Source of the DNA: Vandiemenella viatica
Taxonomy: Eukaryota; Arthropoda; Insecta; Orthoptera; Morabidae
Length of the DNA: 64,000 bases
NCBI GenBank assembly: GCA_031002005.1
Contig: JARYHS010009186.1
Location: 253,857,199-253,921,198, forward strand
Direction: 5' to 3'
The position numbers and the translations under genes are program-made. Position 1 is the first letter of the stretch. Every line of letters begins with the position of its first letter. The notes under the pieces are model-generated. The model did not search any database. It saw nothing but the letters and a program-made list of their open reading frames with translations, and was not told where the DNA came from. Shown piece by piece: positions 1 through 10,867 of this stretch.

Positions 1-545
1 GAATACATATTCAGACCATTTTCCTAGTTATGGTCATATTTCGATAATATTTATGGTCATATTTTGAGGAAAAATCTGGTAGTTTTTTTTAGTAGTCCCG
101 GGAATTCACTAGATACAGGTGAGAAGAAATTAAGATAATTATTCACACAACTGTACTTCTGCTATACAGGCAGGGGGAAAAACTAATTTTCACTGTGGTC
201 AGAATTTACCAGTCAAGAATTAAAGTTAATACATAATTCTGACTCTCTAAACGTAATGTTCCGCCCGCCTTTTAATCTCGACAATGCAGCAGAAGCATGC
301 CTGTGTCGATCCGCGTCAATCAATATCTCAATGAAATATCTTCAGTCATCGTTAAATATGCAGTGGATCGGTGAGTAGAACTCAAGCCGAAAATAAAATT
401 TCCTGAAAGTGCGAAGTTATGCGATAACGTAAGGGAGTTTGCAGAGGAGTATTTTAGCAGAGATGAAATTCTATTCCGTAAATTATGTGAAATTAAAGTG
501 ACGTCAGCAAAACGATTTAAAATGGTGCAGCGAGTGCACGGAAAC
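1..545 (+). repeat. dispersed repeat R1, copy a, with BED-type hAT transposase remnant
   Basis: AT-rich repeat beginning with subterminal TGGTCATATTT motifs, also found in inverted orientation at about 18500-19210 and, split by an insertion, at 45064-46830. Around 388-545 the plus strand reads through a decayed start resembling MPKTKF.ESAKL, then EFAEEYFSRDEILF.KLCEI. This recalls the N-terminal BED/CGGBP1-like zinc finger of hAT-type transposases. Multiple copies, dispersed TATGAC-type subterminal motifs and a transposase scrap suggest a non-autonomous or internally deleted hAT-like element. The left end is cut by the window edge. Confidence 0.6.
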
Positions 546-904
546 AAATTATGCTGTCGGAATGAAAACGAAGCAACAACAAACCGCTTACAAAGAGCAT
601 AGAGATTGTCTCAATGAATATCTCTGCTGCCAGAGATATTCACTAGTAAACATTGCCTTTCACGTAGTAGATTATATACAATATAAAAATATGAACACAT
701 GTAACAGGACAAGTAAGTGATTTTTGTTTGCTGTCATCAGTCCTCCATCCCTTCCTATCTTCCGCCAACCTCTTCATCTCAACATACCCCTTACAACCTA
801 CATCTTCAATTATCTGCTTCGTATATTCGAATCTTTGCCTATCTCTATAGTTTCTGGAAGATTGTGCGAGATGGGTTATTTTTTATTATAATATTTATAC
901 AGTA

Positions 905-1345
905 TATGAAGCAGACAATTTAATTTAATTGCAATGGAGCACAGGCTCCGGTGGCAATTTCCCTAGACACCCATCTTCCCCCTATCCTGCACCTACCTAC
1001 ATTTGCCCTCTACAAAGTTTATCTTTAAATTCTTTCAAAGTTTTCGGTAAATTATTCATCATTTCTCTTGGTAACTCATTCCAATCCCTGACACCCTTAC
1101 CTAAAAAAGAGAATCTTCCCGCACCCTTGTACCTGAAATCGAGTGCCAGCTTGTGGTCATGGTCATCTTTTCCCTTCCATGCACTACTTTTCATACCTAT
1201 TGCAATATCTTTCCATGCCTCATCACCAGTATATGCCCTGTACACTCCCATGACCCTCCTCATCCTCCTCCTGTCTTGCAATGAATCCCATTCCAGCTCC
1301 TTTATCATATCCGTCACTGATTGCATTCTGCGATAATTTCCAGTT
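905..1345 (-). mobile_element. LINE family L1a, 3'-end fragment (copy A)
   Basis: 5'-truncated non-LTR retrotransposon. The minus strand encodes 109 residues (1326 to 997) of the end of ORF2: a helical segment QSVTDMIKELEWDSLQDRRR, then YRAYTGDEAWKDI, a KGKDDHDHKLALDFR block and the terminal WNELPREMMNNLPKTLKEFK, which is typical of CR1/Jockey-type reverse transcriptase C-termini. A short 3' UTR carries a GGAGC/GCTCC hairpin (936-949) and an (AATTAAATTA)-type tail. Related copies lie at 8830, 19310, 22158, 44325, 48665, 51450 and 57094. Confidence 0.85.
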
Positions 1346-1544
1346 GATCTGAAATGGTTAGTGGTGGAATTACTGAATTTATTGGGCCCACAACATGGAG
1401 AATAGTAATGGAAATACCAAGTAACAACTAACTGTTTGTAAAGCGCGTACAGATTGACAACTAATATCTGTGCTGCCAGAGATATTCAGTAGTAAACATC
1501 GCCGTGAGTTTTTGTATGTGATTAGAGCAGTGGCTGAGAGAGGA

Positions 1545-1700
1545 CGTAATGCGTGCGTGGCGTCAGCACGCGGCCATTACCGTAATGAGAGCGTATCAGC
1601 GGCACGCACCCAGACGGCCGGCACGCGATAAAAGGATTAATCCGCACGCTTCACGCGAAGCTGCCGTGCTAATCCATCACGCGACGACTGATTCCTGCTA
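1545..1700. promoter_or_regulatory. candidate enhancer: GC-rich island with homeodomain motif cluster
   Basis: CpG-rich stretch in AT-rich intron DNA, downstream of the LIM2 exon. It contains the near-palindrome CATTACCGTAATG (1575-1587), the inverted K50-type pair GGATTAATCC (1634-1643) and another TAATCC (1670-1675). Paired TAATCC sites bind Otx/Bicoid/Pitx-class homeodomains. Function is inferred from motif density only. Confidence 0.3.
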
Positions 1701-1834
1701 CTCCACCTCTCTCAACACGAGGCACCAAGTCAGAATCCCGAAAACCCTAAAAGTGTTTTTTTTTTATTATTAGAAGTCTATTAAAAGGAAGTTTTGCTGT
1801 GTTCGTAGCCGTTTAATTCTATTAAATACTTGGT

Positions 1835-1905
1835 GAGATTTTCGCTGCGTCCAGTCAGTCCTACTTCCTCCTGACGTTTCGACCAAACCCTACGGTCTTC
1901 CTCAG
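1835..1905 (-). repeat. retroelement tail motif with hammerhead-like core
   Basis: On the minus strand CTGAGGAAGACC and GGTCGAAACGTC flank a short loop, so GACC/GGTC can form stem II of a hammerhead-ribozyme-like core (CTGANGA...GAAAC). It ends within a LINE-like reading stretch (ENLTKYLIELNGYEH) at the left. It is probably the terminal part of a Penelope-like or other retroelement. Catalytic competence is not shown. Confidence 0.4.
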
Positions 1906-1924
1906 GGGTCAAGCCATATGCCGA

Positions 1925-2107
1925 GTCTACTACACTTTGGCCTCTTGGCCTCTTTAGCCTTTGGAGGACATGGGTTCGAATCCCCAACCGGGCATCCAAC
2001 TTTGTGGTTTCCATTGTTTCCCCAAATCACTCCAGGCGAATGTCGAGATGCTTCCTTCAAAATGCCATGGCCGAATTCCTTCCCGTCCCTCGATCCCGTC
2101 CCAAAAG
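1925..2107 (+). mobile_element. SINE family S1, copy 1 (tRNA head degraded)
   Basis: Contains the B box GGTTCGAATCCCC, then CGGGCATCCA and the family core CAAATCACTCCAGGCGAATG, CCATGGCCGAATTCCTTCCC. The A-box half is degenerate and the 3' end stops near TCGATCCCGTCCC without a poly-A tail. Confidence 0.8.
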
Positions 2108-2109
2108 TT

Positions 2110-3160
2110 GTTTCTCAAGGAGGTCTGACATACGATTACAATTCACTGCTAAATTTTGGCGTTTCATCGTGTTTTAATCTCAAGTATGATACAGAATCAA
2201 AGATAATTTCATATTAGTGTGGTCTTCGTGGATTTCCAGCCAGATGATGCTGTAAAAATACAAAGTTTCTGCTACTTTCTGTGTCATCTTCATCAGGTAT
2301 TGGCATACCGGGGAAACATCCGTTCACATGTCATTTAATATGACGCGAATTTACAAACACCCTTTCTCCAAAGTGCCAGATTTTCGAACAGACCTATTAG
2401 TACAAACATAATGTAACAACTAATAGGCGTGCAGTTTGCGAAAGCTGTGTCATTTGTAGACTTTTCTTTCTCGATTCGTATGTATGGACTGATAACAGTC
2501 AACAATTGTACAGCTAATTCCGTCGTAACGCGCGTCTGTCGAGTTAAAAATACATTTGACAGTTTTATTCTGGGCGTATGTTGTAGTTTATAAAGGACAA
2601 CACGCAAACTCACAAGTGTGTGTATAAATTTAAATTATTATGCGTAAATACCAATAATGATAGTACGGCTTTGCAGCATCCTCAACAGCGCGCTACAGGA
2701 GACACGACGACAAAGAGAAGTTAAATACAACGAGAGAGAGATGTAATGGAAGCGCAAAGAGCAGGGCTGCAAAAGATGTATTGCTGTATTTTAAGTTGTT
2801 ACAAATACGAATCGTATAAAGATTGCTACGACTGCAGCAAAGAAAGATATAGTTGTATATAAAGTATATTGTATGTGAGGATGTAGTGTAAATGTGTATT
2901 CAAGCGAACCCGAAGAGATTAACATTGGTCAAAAAGCTGATGAATCTCTTTACGTAGACGAGAGAAAGGAACTTTGAGGATAATTTTCCCTTTCAGGTAA
3001 AAGGAAGTACTATTGATGTAAAATATGACAGGAGAGACCATATTAGACGTCAAGTAATGGCAAAATGTACTGCGTTTACTACAAAGATAAGAGACATCCA
3101 TAAGAGGAAAAGTAAATTATTGTATTTGTAACTAGAGGCGGTTTGGAGCAGCAATTTGTG
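2110..3160. other. intron DNA without recognised feature
   Basis: AT-rich, only short reading frames with no recognisable domain. A CTGATGAAG...GAAAC pattern on the minus strand near 2258-2297 resembles the hammerhead-like motifs elsewhere, but I see no good stem II. Confidence 0.5.
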
Positions 3161-3164
3161 TGTG

Positions 3165-3640
3165 ACTAGCTGTTACCTACAGTACCATTTCATACGCGTG
3201 AATTTAGAATTTTATCGCTAGAATTGGATACAGAAAGCTACAAGTTACGTAAAAAGCATCCCAAAAAGTACGTAGTCGGTACAATATGACGAGGAAGCCA
3301 TCAGCACACGGTTCTACAATGGAACATGTCACAAAATAATAATTTGGTGTTATGCAAATTTGCATCAAAACAATGTAAGTTGTCTGTACGTGAAATTTAT
3401 CAACAGATCACACACAAACTGACTGCGAGAGAAACAACCTGCGTGACCGATATAGCATTACACACTACCCGTCTTTAAAATTTCATTACAAAATATGTTA
3501 TTTATCCAGAAGAAAGTATTCTGTGTCCTTAACGGTACATAGTATTTCCTCGTCAAATTTCATCGGCTTAACCGTTTTGTTCTGAAAACGTAAGAAACAG
3601 ACAGAGAGACAGAGTTACTTTCGCATTATGGAGATACCAA
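3165..3640 (+). repeat. dispersed repeat R2, copy a
   Basis: Starts at CTAGCTGTTACC, continues GATACAGAAAGCTACAAGTTACGTAAAAAG, then ACTGACTGCGAGAGAAAC and ends near CAGAGTTACTTTCGC. The same modules, in reverse order and orientation, make up 13388-13900, and a shorter copy is at 27060-27145. Not assignable to a class from sequence alone; Helitron-like or RTE 3' sequence are both possible. Confidence 0.65.
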
Positions 3641-4460
3641 ATAAGAGCTGAGAGTGGTAAAAGGACTTTGAGCAGAGGTTGGCCGCCATAGATTCCACGC
3701 TGTAATCCGTAATGGCTTTTCCAGCTACATTTCAGCATGCTTCTATTTTCTTACACTATCCTTGTTGGCTGTTGTGCACTACCGAGGTTTTTTTCCTTCT
3801 CTAAGAAATATGTTTACGGTTCCACCTTCGTCGTTGACAGGCAGTTATGGCAGCTTTGCCATTATCCCGAGTCGTATTTTTGGTTTGTGCTCCAGACATC
3901 AGAGGGCAGTGCCGTCGGTTTTATGCGCCGTGCATCCTAATAACCGACCCCCGCATAACTATAAACGTCACCGCCGTGTTTACGTCTCCAGCAAGGTCGC
4001 CCCAAAATACTGCCTGGCGTGCCTACGCGACTCTCTGTGCGATACATTGGTAAACATACATTAATATCGCAGCTAAATTTTGAAACGTGCCTAGGTCGAT
4101 ATTTCTTGTGTGTAGTAGAAGATAAATGCGATATTCTGTACTTGCTGTACTTTTTTATAAAAAAAGTTTCTCTGAGATACTTGAACGAGACAATTAAAAG
4201 TTTTGCTTTATTTCATTTTTACTTATTGTTTGGAAGTATCGTTTGTGGTGAAATATGTTACAGACACTATTTAGAACTATGAATATTATGCAAGCATTGC
4301 AGGATCACAGTTTTGTATTTTAAGCGTTATTCTAACTCACCGAGTCCGCCATAACAAATAAATGAGTTTGCTCAGGATTTCGACCAGGTATTGAGACGTG
4401 TTGTGGTAATTTTTGTGAGGTCCTCTTCTTACATTTCTGTTGCTATTGAAATCTGCCACC
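3640..4460. other. intron DNA without recognised feature
   Basis: Several overlapping 60-100 codon frames on the plus strand at 3737-4282, in different phases, with no recognisable domain. The 3740-4060 part is more GC-rich than its surroundings. Confidence 0.5.
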
Positions 4461-4687
4461 AAGCGTGGTGGGTGAGTGGTTAACATTCTGGCCTCGCATT
4501 CGGGAGGACGGCGGTTCGAATCCCCGTCCGGGCATCAACATTTGGATTTTCCATGGTTTACCCAAATCACTCCAGGCGAATGCCGGGATGCTTCCTACAA
4601 AAGGCCATGGTCGAATTACTTCCCGTTCCTTGTTCCCAGTCCCATGCTGCCTCTAATGATCTCGACGTCGACGAGGCGAAAAGCCAC

Positions 4688-4722
<35 letters not shown>
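4461..4722 (+). mobile_element. SINE family S1, near full-length copy with poly-A tail
   Basis: tRNA-derived head with A box (GGTGAGTGGTTAAC) and B box (GGTTCGAATCCCC), the family body (CAAATCACTCCAGGCGAATG, GCCATGGTCGAATTACTTCC, CTCGACGTCGACGAGGCG) and a 31-nt A tail at 4692-4722. The long homogeneous tail suggests recent insertion. Target-site duplication not clear by eye. Confidence 0.92.
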
Positions 4723-4724
<2 letters not shown>

Positions 4725-4865
4725 AAGTTAGCACTTATATTATCATAATCTCTATCTACGAGGAACCATACTTTTTTTTTAGTTTTTGTATTAAAACAAT
4801 CTTTCTCGATCAACCAGTACAATATGTTTAGATGAAGGTTTTATTTGTTGAAAAGCGTCTAAACA

Positions 4866-5074
4866 ACTTTTTTTTCTAATGGCTTTTCGCTTTGTCCACG
4901 TCGAGGTCATTAGAGTCAGGAAGCGATTGGTGGCAAGGAACGGAAAGGAATTAGGCAATGGCTATTTGAAGTAAAGATCTCAGAATTAGCCTGGAATGAT
5001 TTAGGGAAACCATAGAAAACCGAAATCTGTTTCGACGTACGAGGATTCGAATCCATGTCCTCCCGAATGCGAGG
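4866..5074 (-). mobile_element. SINE family S1, minus-strand copy
   Basis: Reverse complement of the family body: GAGGTCATTAGAGTCAGGAA, TTAGCCTGGAATGATTTAGG and B box GATTCGAATCC. It ends at the tRNA-like CCTCCCGAATGCGAG. Divergent. Confidence 0.85.
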
Positions 5075-5219
5075 AAAAGAAAACAGAGAATTCGATCGAC
5101 AGTTGGCCCAGCAGTGCCATAATGAAAAACTACATACGCAGTACAGCTAATGGAATTAACTATACCACTAGGGGTTACTTTAAAATAAGGTCTCCCTAGA
5201 CGGCCACGCCTACGTTTTT

Positions 5220-5222
<3 letters not shown>

Positions 5223-5250
<28 letters not shown>
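5223..5250. repeat. (TA)n microsatellite
   Basis: About 14 TA units, directly to the left of the palindrome at 5320-5509. Confidence 0.95.
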
Positions 5251-5319
5251 CCTAAAAAGCCAACCGTTTGTCCCAGACAATAACATACGTTTTGCTCAGA
5301 CAAAAGGTAGGATCAAAAA

Positions 5320-5509
5320 CAGCCTTCAGTCACTTGAATGCAAATTTTATTGTATTACACAATGTATTTCGGACCCTGTGGATCCACGTTCAGGTGTCTA
5401 GTGTACACACATTGGTTTTAAATACAATAGACACCTGAAGATGGATCCACAGGGTCCGAAATGCATTGTGTAATACAATAAAATTTGCGTTCAAGTGACT
5501 GAAGGCTGT
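5320..5509. repeat. 80-bp-arm palindrome carrying two inverted hammerhead-like motifs
   Basis: Arms 5320-5399 and 5429-5509 are near-perfect reverse complements (only a few mismatches) around a 29-nt spacer. Each arm contains CTGAA.ATGGATCCAC...GTCCGAAAT, the CTGANGA...GAAA arrangement seen elsewhere in this window. A tail-to-tail arrangement of two retroelement termini or a fold-back element would both give this. Confidence 0.75.
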
Positions 5510-5689
5510 GCTTTATTCTACGTTTTGTGTGATCAATACAGTCACGTACAACACAGTGAATTATGGATAAAATTAAGATAAGTTTTGATACTTTGGTAGC
5601 TGGACTTGATATTCTAGAGGAAGTGAAATACAAAAAATGCCAACGAAAAATCGTAAACAGGATTATCGGAGCCGAGGTTTGAACCCGCG

Positions 5690-6110
5690 CCTGTTTCGAG
5701 TGCAGTATGGCGCGTTGTGGCTGCGGTAGAGTAGGCGGAGGACGGGAGATGGCGTTGCAGGGTGCGACGCAGGGATCAGGACGCCCAAGTGGCCCCTAAT
5801 TGCGGCGCGAGTAGGCAGCCCGCTGTTTGACTTGCCCGTCGCATCCAATTAGGCGAGAGGCAATTAGAAGGCGGGAGTGGCCAATTACCACAGCGCCGGC
5901 AAACGAATCCACTGTACCTGCGCTAGCCCGACGCCAACCCAACAAACTAACACAAAAACTGTTCGAGGCAATCGATGGTAGTGAGGCAGTCGCCGATAAC
6001 GGGCGTAGGGACGTGACGCAAAGGATAAATGAGGGCATCGAAAGACGAATTTGGTTCCGCTGCTCAATCCGGTATTGGAAGCCAGGCCTGTCGGTTGCTT
6101 GAAATCACTC
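5690..6110. promoter_or_regulatory. candidate enhancer: GC-rich island with four CAATTA/TAATTG sites
   Basis: GC-rich intron segment with homeodomain core sites at 5797-5802 (TAATTG), 5846-5851, 5861-5866 and 5882-5887 (CAATTA), four within 91 bp and each embedded in GC-rich sequence. No coding potential recognised: overlapping frames on both strands are the usual by-product of GC-rich DNA. Regulatory role is inference. Confidence 0.3.
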
Positions 6111-6187
6111 CAGTGAAATGCTGCATCGTTCCACAACCTAACCTTTATACAGTTTTCTTTTCACTCTTTGGTCACCGACGTCATCTA

Positions 6188-6467
6188 GGGGGAGGGCGGG
6201 GGGCAACGGAAATCTCACGCGAGTTTTTAAAATTCTTGAAGGATAATAGAGCTTTTTTTTAAAAAAAAATAAAAAACCTCAAAAAAGGTGGTATAACCGT
6301 CCTTGTAAGCGTGAGAGTTTAAAAAAAGAGGTCTAAAAAAACTTCGAGGTCAATTAGCAGGGGGGGGGAGGGTGTCTCCATCAAACTCTCACATCATTTT
6401 AGGGGGGGAGGGTCCGAACTGGGGGGATTCGGAATTCCGAAAAAATACCTCACGTAATGAATGGATT
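6188..6467 (+). mobile_element. poly-G MITE family M, truncated copy
   Basis: Shares GGGGCAACGGAAATCTCACG, ATAGAGCTTTTTT, poly-G blocks and the right end CCTCACGTAATGAATGGAT with copies at 15273 and 52993. The left inverted-repeat end is missing. Confidence 0.7.
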
Positions 6468-6589
6468 AACTCAAGTAAATGTCTTGAAGTTTCCATAGCA
6501 ACAATCTTTGAGTATACTTCGATAGTTTCAAACGTCAGCAATAGCCAGGTTCGATTAGAGGAAGATAAAACTGTTACTTACGTCTTTAT

Positions 6590-6812
6590 TTTTATTTTTT
6601 TGTCGTTCATCCATTCACGCCTTGTCGACTTTGAGGTCATTATAGGTGGGAAAGGACTGAGTGTAATGAATGGGAAGGAGTTAATCCATATCCTTTTGAA
6701 GGAACCATCTCGTCTTTGGCCTGTAGTGATTTTGGGAAATCATGGAAAACCCAAATCTGGTTGGGCGGCCGGGGATTCGAACGCGCGTCGTCCTCATTGG
6801 ATGGCCAGCATA
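6590..6812 (-). mobile_element. SINE family S1, minus-strand copy
   Basis: Reverse-complement family body (GAGGTCATTATAGGTGGGAA, GTAGTGATTTTGGGAAATCA, GGGGATTCGAACGC) running from a T-rich left side (degraded poly-A) to the tRNA-like head. Old and divergent. Confidence 0.85.
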
Positions 6813-7142
6813 TTGTCTCTGGTGGCCAGAATGTCACCTCTCATCTGGCACACTATGTATTTTTACAGTCTGCTTGAAGTGTAGAGAGAGCGTAAAGAGT
6901 AAGATTTTGGATTACAACACATTTAGGTTATTAGTGTTTACACGAGATTTTTATAGAAGAATGGAGAATGGTTTCTTAATACAGTTCATCGTCCATTTGT
7001 TCGTTCCATCACGAATGCAACTACCCCACTATCTATTAGACGAAAAGGTTAGAGGAAACAATAACCTCAAAAACTCATCCATTTTGTATTTGAATTATCA
7101 CTTTCCGATGTTCTGCTCACTTCAAAATTGTATTATTCTGTG

Positions 7143-7405
7143 GTAAAACTTAGTCCACAACCGGAAGGTTGGCTGAGTCCTCCCGAAGGAGGCATACTAA
7201 GCCATTGTGTCAGAGGTAGGACGGCCAGTTCCGTTCCTCTGAGACCTACAGTTTACCGTGGAATCGGAACCACGGAGCGTCCTGGCATAGCTCATATGAT
7301 CAACTTAATTCTTAAAAATTCCTGCAGCCACCAGAAACTTTCGAAAGCAAGCAGCGATCTTTCGAAAGCAAGCGCCTTAACCACTGAGCTTCCAGCTAAA
7401 TTCTT
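7143..7405 (-). mobile_element. SINE family S2, diverged copy
   Basis: Shares GACCTACAGTTTACCGTGGA and CGGAACCACGGAGCGT with 21281-21572. Its right end CGCCTTAACCACTGAGCTTCCAG is, on the minus strand, a tRNA-like A box (AGCTCAGTGGTTAAGGCG). The B box is lost. Confidence 0.7.
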
Positions 7406-7479
7406 TAAATTAACGCTTAAATTTACGCTTTTCGCAAACATGGATATAAAATACAACCCAAACACTCCAAAATAGAACT

Positions 7480-7690
7480 TTAGACTGGAATATGGATACT
7501 ACGTGATCCGATACAGTAATGGTTATCACTGTTGTGATTAGGGCAGAAATAGGTAGTCGGTACCATATACTCAGTACGACTTAATGCATGTGGGAGATCA
7601 CTGATGTAAATTATGAACAGCAGAGGGCCGAGAATTGATCCCTGAGGTACACTACATTTAACTATTCCCCATTCTATTGGGAACAATAAT
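7480..7690 (-). pseudogene. non-LTR reverse transcriptase fragment (motif 4 region)
   Basis: The minus strand encodes CSVPQGSILGPLLFIIYISD, the conserved (S/G)xPQGS-LGPLLF-YIxD block of the palm domain of CR1/Jockey-type LINE reverse transcriptases. Flanking sequence is not recognisable. Only about 65 codons remain, so this is a fragment with no catalytic FADD motif. Confidence 0.85.
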
Positions 7691-7759
7691 AATACGCACT
7701 GACGAACTTCTAGCGGTTCAGAACTCGAGATGCTGTGATTTGGAGGTTGGGTTTACCTA

Positions 7760-7990
7760 ATGAGACGGCGCGGGCTGTCGGCTTGGTGGTCTGGGCGCCG
7801 CCTATCTGCCACCTGCTGGTATCTTATCATGTATTGACTGGCGCGGCGCTCGGATTTCTACCTCTGGGCACGCCGTGTTTGCTCTGACCTCTGTTTGCCG
7901 CCCGCACCGCAGGGTCCTCCAGAACAGACGCCGGTCCAACCACCACACAATCCGTTCTCTCTGCTGGAGTACACCCTCACGGCGATTCCT
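7760..7990. other. GC-rich intron island
   Basis: CpG- and GC-rich sequence with an E-box (CACCTGC near 7810). Overlapping frames on both strands show no domain. Could be regulatory or an old repeat. Confidence 0.3.
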
Positions 7991-8167
7991 GTACTCCCAA
8001 TCCAACATTAAATATATTGCCACTTGCTGCGCCGTATACTGTGGAAAAACAATACAACGATTTTCTTTGTGTTAAGTCAGTCGGTCCTCTTGTGGTCGAT
8101 AACAGTTCTTCAGGGTTTGATTAATATACAGGGGTCGGAAAGGGGTCGACTACTGCTAAAGAGGATC

Positions 8168-8460
8168 AATTGGACTGTCTGGGGAAAAATAGGAACGTTC
8201 CAATAAAAATCAGGTCAATAAATAAAATTAAAGCACGTCCTCTCAAATCCCGTTTGTTTGAAAAGTTATGCGGGGAAAATGTTGAAATTTTAACCCCCTT
8301 ACTTTTGCACACTGAGGTAAGGTGGTTGTCAAGAGGTGATAGTTTGCAGAGGCACATCTCAAAGAGTTTCTTACGAGGGTGGATCCATCGCTAAAAGTTA
8401 AAACAGTGCAAGAACTATCTGGCAGACATTTATTCAATCTATCCATGATTTAGTTATTAT
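8168..8460 (+). pseudogene. hAT transposase fragment (ZBED/SCAND3-like)
   Basis: The plus strand reads INKIKARPLKSRLFEKLCGE, then LLLHTEVRWLSRGDSLQRHI. This is the characteristic HTEVRWLSRGKxLxR block upstream of the third catalytic region in Charlie/Buster-type hAT transposases (relatives of ZBED5, SCAND3 and GTF2IRD2 proteins). Beyond about 8394 the frame shifts and decays. No ends were found, so it is an internal relic. Unrelated to the hAT element at 47486. Confidence 0.8.
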
Positions 8461-8829
8461 TTTTTGAGAATATAATAACAATTGAAAGTATCTCCTTTTT
8501 CCATTACTGTTATTGGGTGGATTTTGTAACATATGGGAGACTACAAATTATTTCGGTGGGTTGTTATATAGGTCTCCTTACTGCTTAGCATTAGAAACGC
8601 CAAAAACGATTTAATGGTTTTATTGAATACTTAATCTGGCGGTCGATAAGAAGGCAAATATCCTAAGAGGGCGTCGACGGGATAAAATGCGTGGGGACTC
8701 CCGTGTTAAGTGGAACGATTGTACCACAGTTTACAGGGAAATTGAGAGGCAGAGTGAGAAAATAGAATGGAGGTCTCCGAAATATCCCATACACAGTGTA
8801 ATCAATCTTTCCAAGTATATTTAAATTAA

Positions 8830-9390
8830 TTTTCTCCCTTTCTTGTACCCACCTACTTTAGCCCTCTACGAATGTCAATTTCGAATTCTTTCTGCCTTAA
8901 TGGTAAATTAATCATCATTTTACTTGATAATTTATTTCAATCCCTGATGACCTTACCTCGAAAGAAATGTTTACACACCCTCATGCCTGAAATCGCGTGC
9001 CAGCTTGGCCTTTTTTTTTATGGCTTACGCCTCGACGTCGAGATCCTTAGAGACAGGAAACGGGGACAAGGAACAGGAAGGAATTCGGCGATGGCCTTTT
9101 GTAGGAAGCATCCCGGTATTCGCCTGGAGTGATTTGGGGAAACCATGGAGAACCGAAATCAGGATGCCCGGACGGGGATTCGAACCCACGTCCTCCCGAA
9201 TGCGAGGCCAGACTGTTAGCGCTCACTGCCAGCTTGTGGTCGTGGTCATCTTTTCCCAGCCACGCACCTTTCCTGATTCTTGCACTAACATACCCTTTGC
9301 ACACTCTCCTCACTGAATCTGCTCCTATGCCATTTCAACTCCTTTATCACATCAGTTACCGATTGTGTTTTGCATCAACTTCCAATGCCA
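8830..9390 (-). mobile_element. LINE family L1a, copy H, interrupted by a SINE
   Basis: Minus-strand LINE tail (same 3' region as copy A: counterpart of WNELPREMMNN and the KDDHDHKL block), split in two by the SINE at 9008-9226. Continuity is clear because TGCCAGCTTG occurs on both sides of the SINE. Confidence 0.85.
9008..9226 (-). mobile_element. SINE family S1 inserted into LINE, with 10-bp target duplication
   Basis: Complete minus-strand SINE: tRNA-like head at the right (GCGCTAACAGTCTGGCCTCG when reversed), B box GGATTCGAACCC in plus orientation, family body, and a short poly-T at the left. Flanked by TGCCAGCTTG at 8998-9007 and 9227-9236, a clean duplication made at insertion into the LINE. 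Confidence 0.93.
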
Positions 9391-9429
9391 TATCTAGCAG
9401 CGTTAGAAGTGGGTCTGACACAATGAAAT

Positions 9430-10860
9430 AGGGTCTACGTATTTAGTCCGTGAAATGTAATACTCTTTTGACGTAGTTTTGTCCCTCAAAATTACGTTTA
9501 GCTTCATCCCCCAGTGTTATTAAAAAGTCGTTCGTGTGAGCAAGAGCTTATATAGGCATGTTGGTTTGCGTCTCCTTGACAGCCCACTGTCTGTGCCCAA
9601 AGATGTTAGTGGAATGCAACGAAACTATTCCTCTGGAAGTATACTCCACTTCTCTGAGCACCATAAAGGCTCAAGCAGACATTCGTATATGTCGTTAGTT
9701 TTTTACTACCCTTCCTTACCATCTGTATATAATACGGAACCCTTACGGAATGATTCATTTGGTCGTCTGAACTTATCTTTTAATATACAAATTTTTACGC
9801 ATGATTGGGGATTTAAACTATGTGGTTTACTATTTTGTTAACAGATTGTTAATGTAATTGTATTAAAACGACAGATAAAAAAACCTTGTAAATCCTTTGT
9901 GAATGCGCGCTATTTTAGTTCTTTTACAACGTAAAAGTTAGAAAACTTTTGCAAGCAAAATGGATGATTGTGTTCAAATGCCAGATAGAAAACTTGTGTA
10001 CCCTTAGAAATTTTTGATTGAGCGCCATTGTAGTTTTTAGCACCATTATAACACAAAACTTTAGAAAAAACAATTGTTACGCGTTTGGAAGGGCGATGAA
10101 GAATTGTTTTTTTCTTTAGAAAATCTTCAGGGCCGTGATATAAAATATGGTGGCTGTTGACTGTCAAAATGTTTTTCTTTTTACTTCGAGATTTCCATAT
10201 GATTTTGGCGAGGATGATTTTCCCATATTTTATTTTTAAAACAACTAATCGGAAAAAAAATATTTCAAAATTTGCAGACATACAATGTATGTCATAGTCT
10301 CCCAAAACTTTTTTTTGAAAAAAATGGAGCTAGTAATTTAAAAAGTTTGATACTTCATCACATATTTTCTCTGACAAAAAGTGTTACACATCACTTTGCG
10401 AATCGGGTAATAAACAAGTCGTGAAAATACTTTTTTATTTTTAAATTCTCATAATTAAAATGAGACTTCTAGTTGTGATTATTTATATACCCCATTTCAA
10501 AGATAATTTTGTAAAACACAATGATGCACTTTACTAAAAATCTCTTATAAATATTTATTAAAAAAGCTTTTTCACTTTTTTTCACAATTTTATTTGTTGA
10601 ATTCAGTTTGATCAACTGCTATGAGTAACATCCAATTTCTTCAGTCCTACAGATAGCTGAATGGTTATCGTCAACACCACAGGGCATCGTGCGAGTTAGT
10701 TATCCCTACTCAAAGCTTTCAGTATTCAAATTTCCTCTACCAATTTGGAGGAGTAAATTAAACCGCACTAGATGTGGCACGGGAAGAACTACTGCTTCCT
10801 CTCTTTTGGAGCTGGGCGGACTTGCTGTACTTCAACTGCGGAAAGGTCGCACAAACTGTG
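9430..10860. other. intron DNA without recognised feature
   Basis: Two open frames of 101 codons (9536-9841, plus) and 131 codons (9910-10305, minus) have no recognisable domain and biased AT-rich codons. I do not call them genes. Confidence 0.5.
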
Positions 10861-10867
10861 TACAAAC

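Noticed and set aside
5640..5720. tRNA-like GGTTTGAACCCGCGCC on the minus strand
   Set aside because: Only a B-box-like piece; the other arms do not fold, so not called a tRNA.
9536..10305. 101- and 131-codon frames
   Set aside because: No domain, AT-rich low-complexity composition, no repeat copy or splice context to support a gene.
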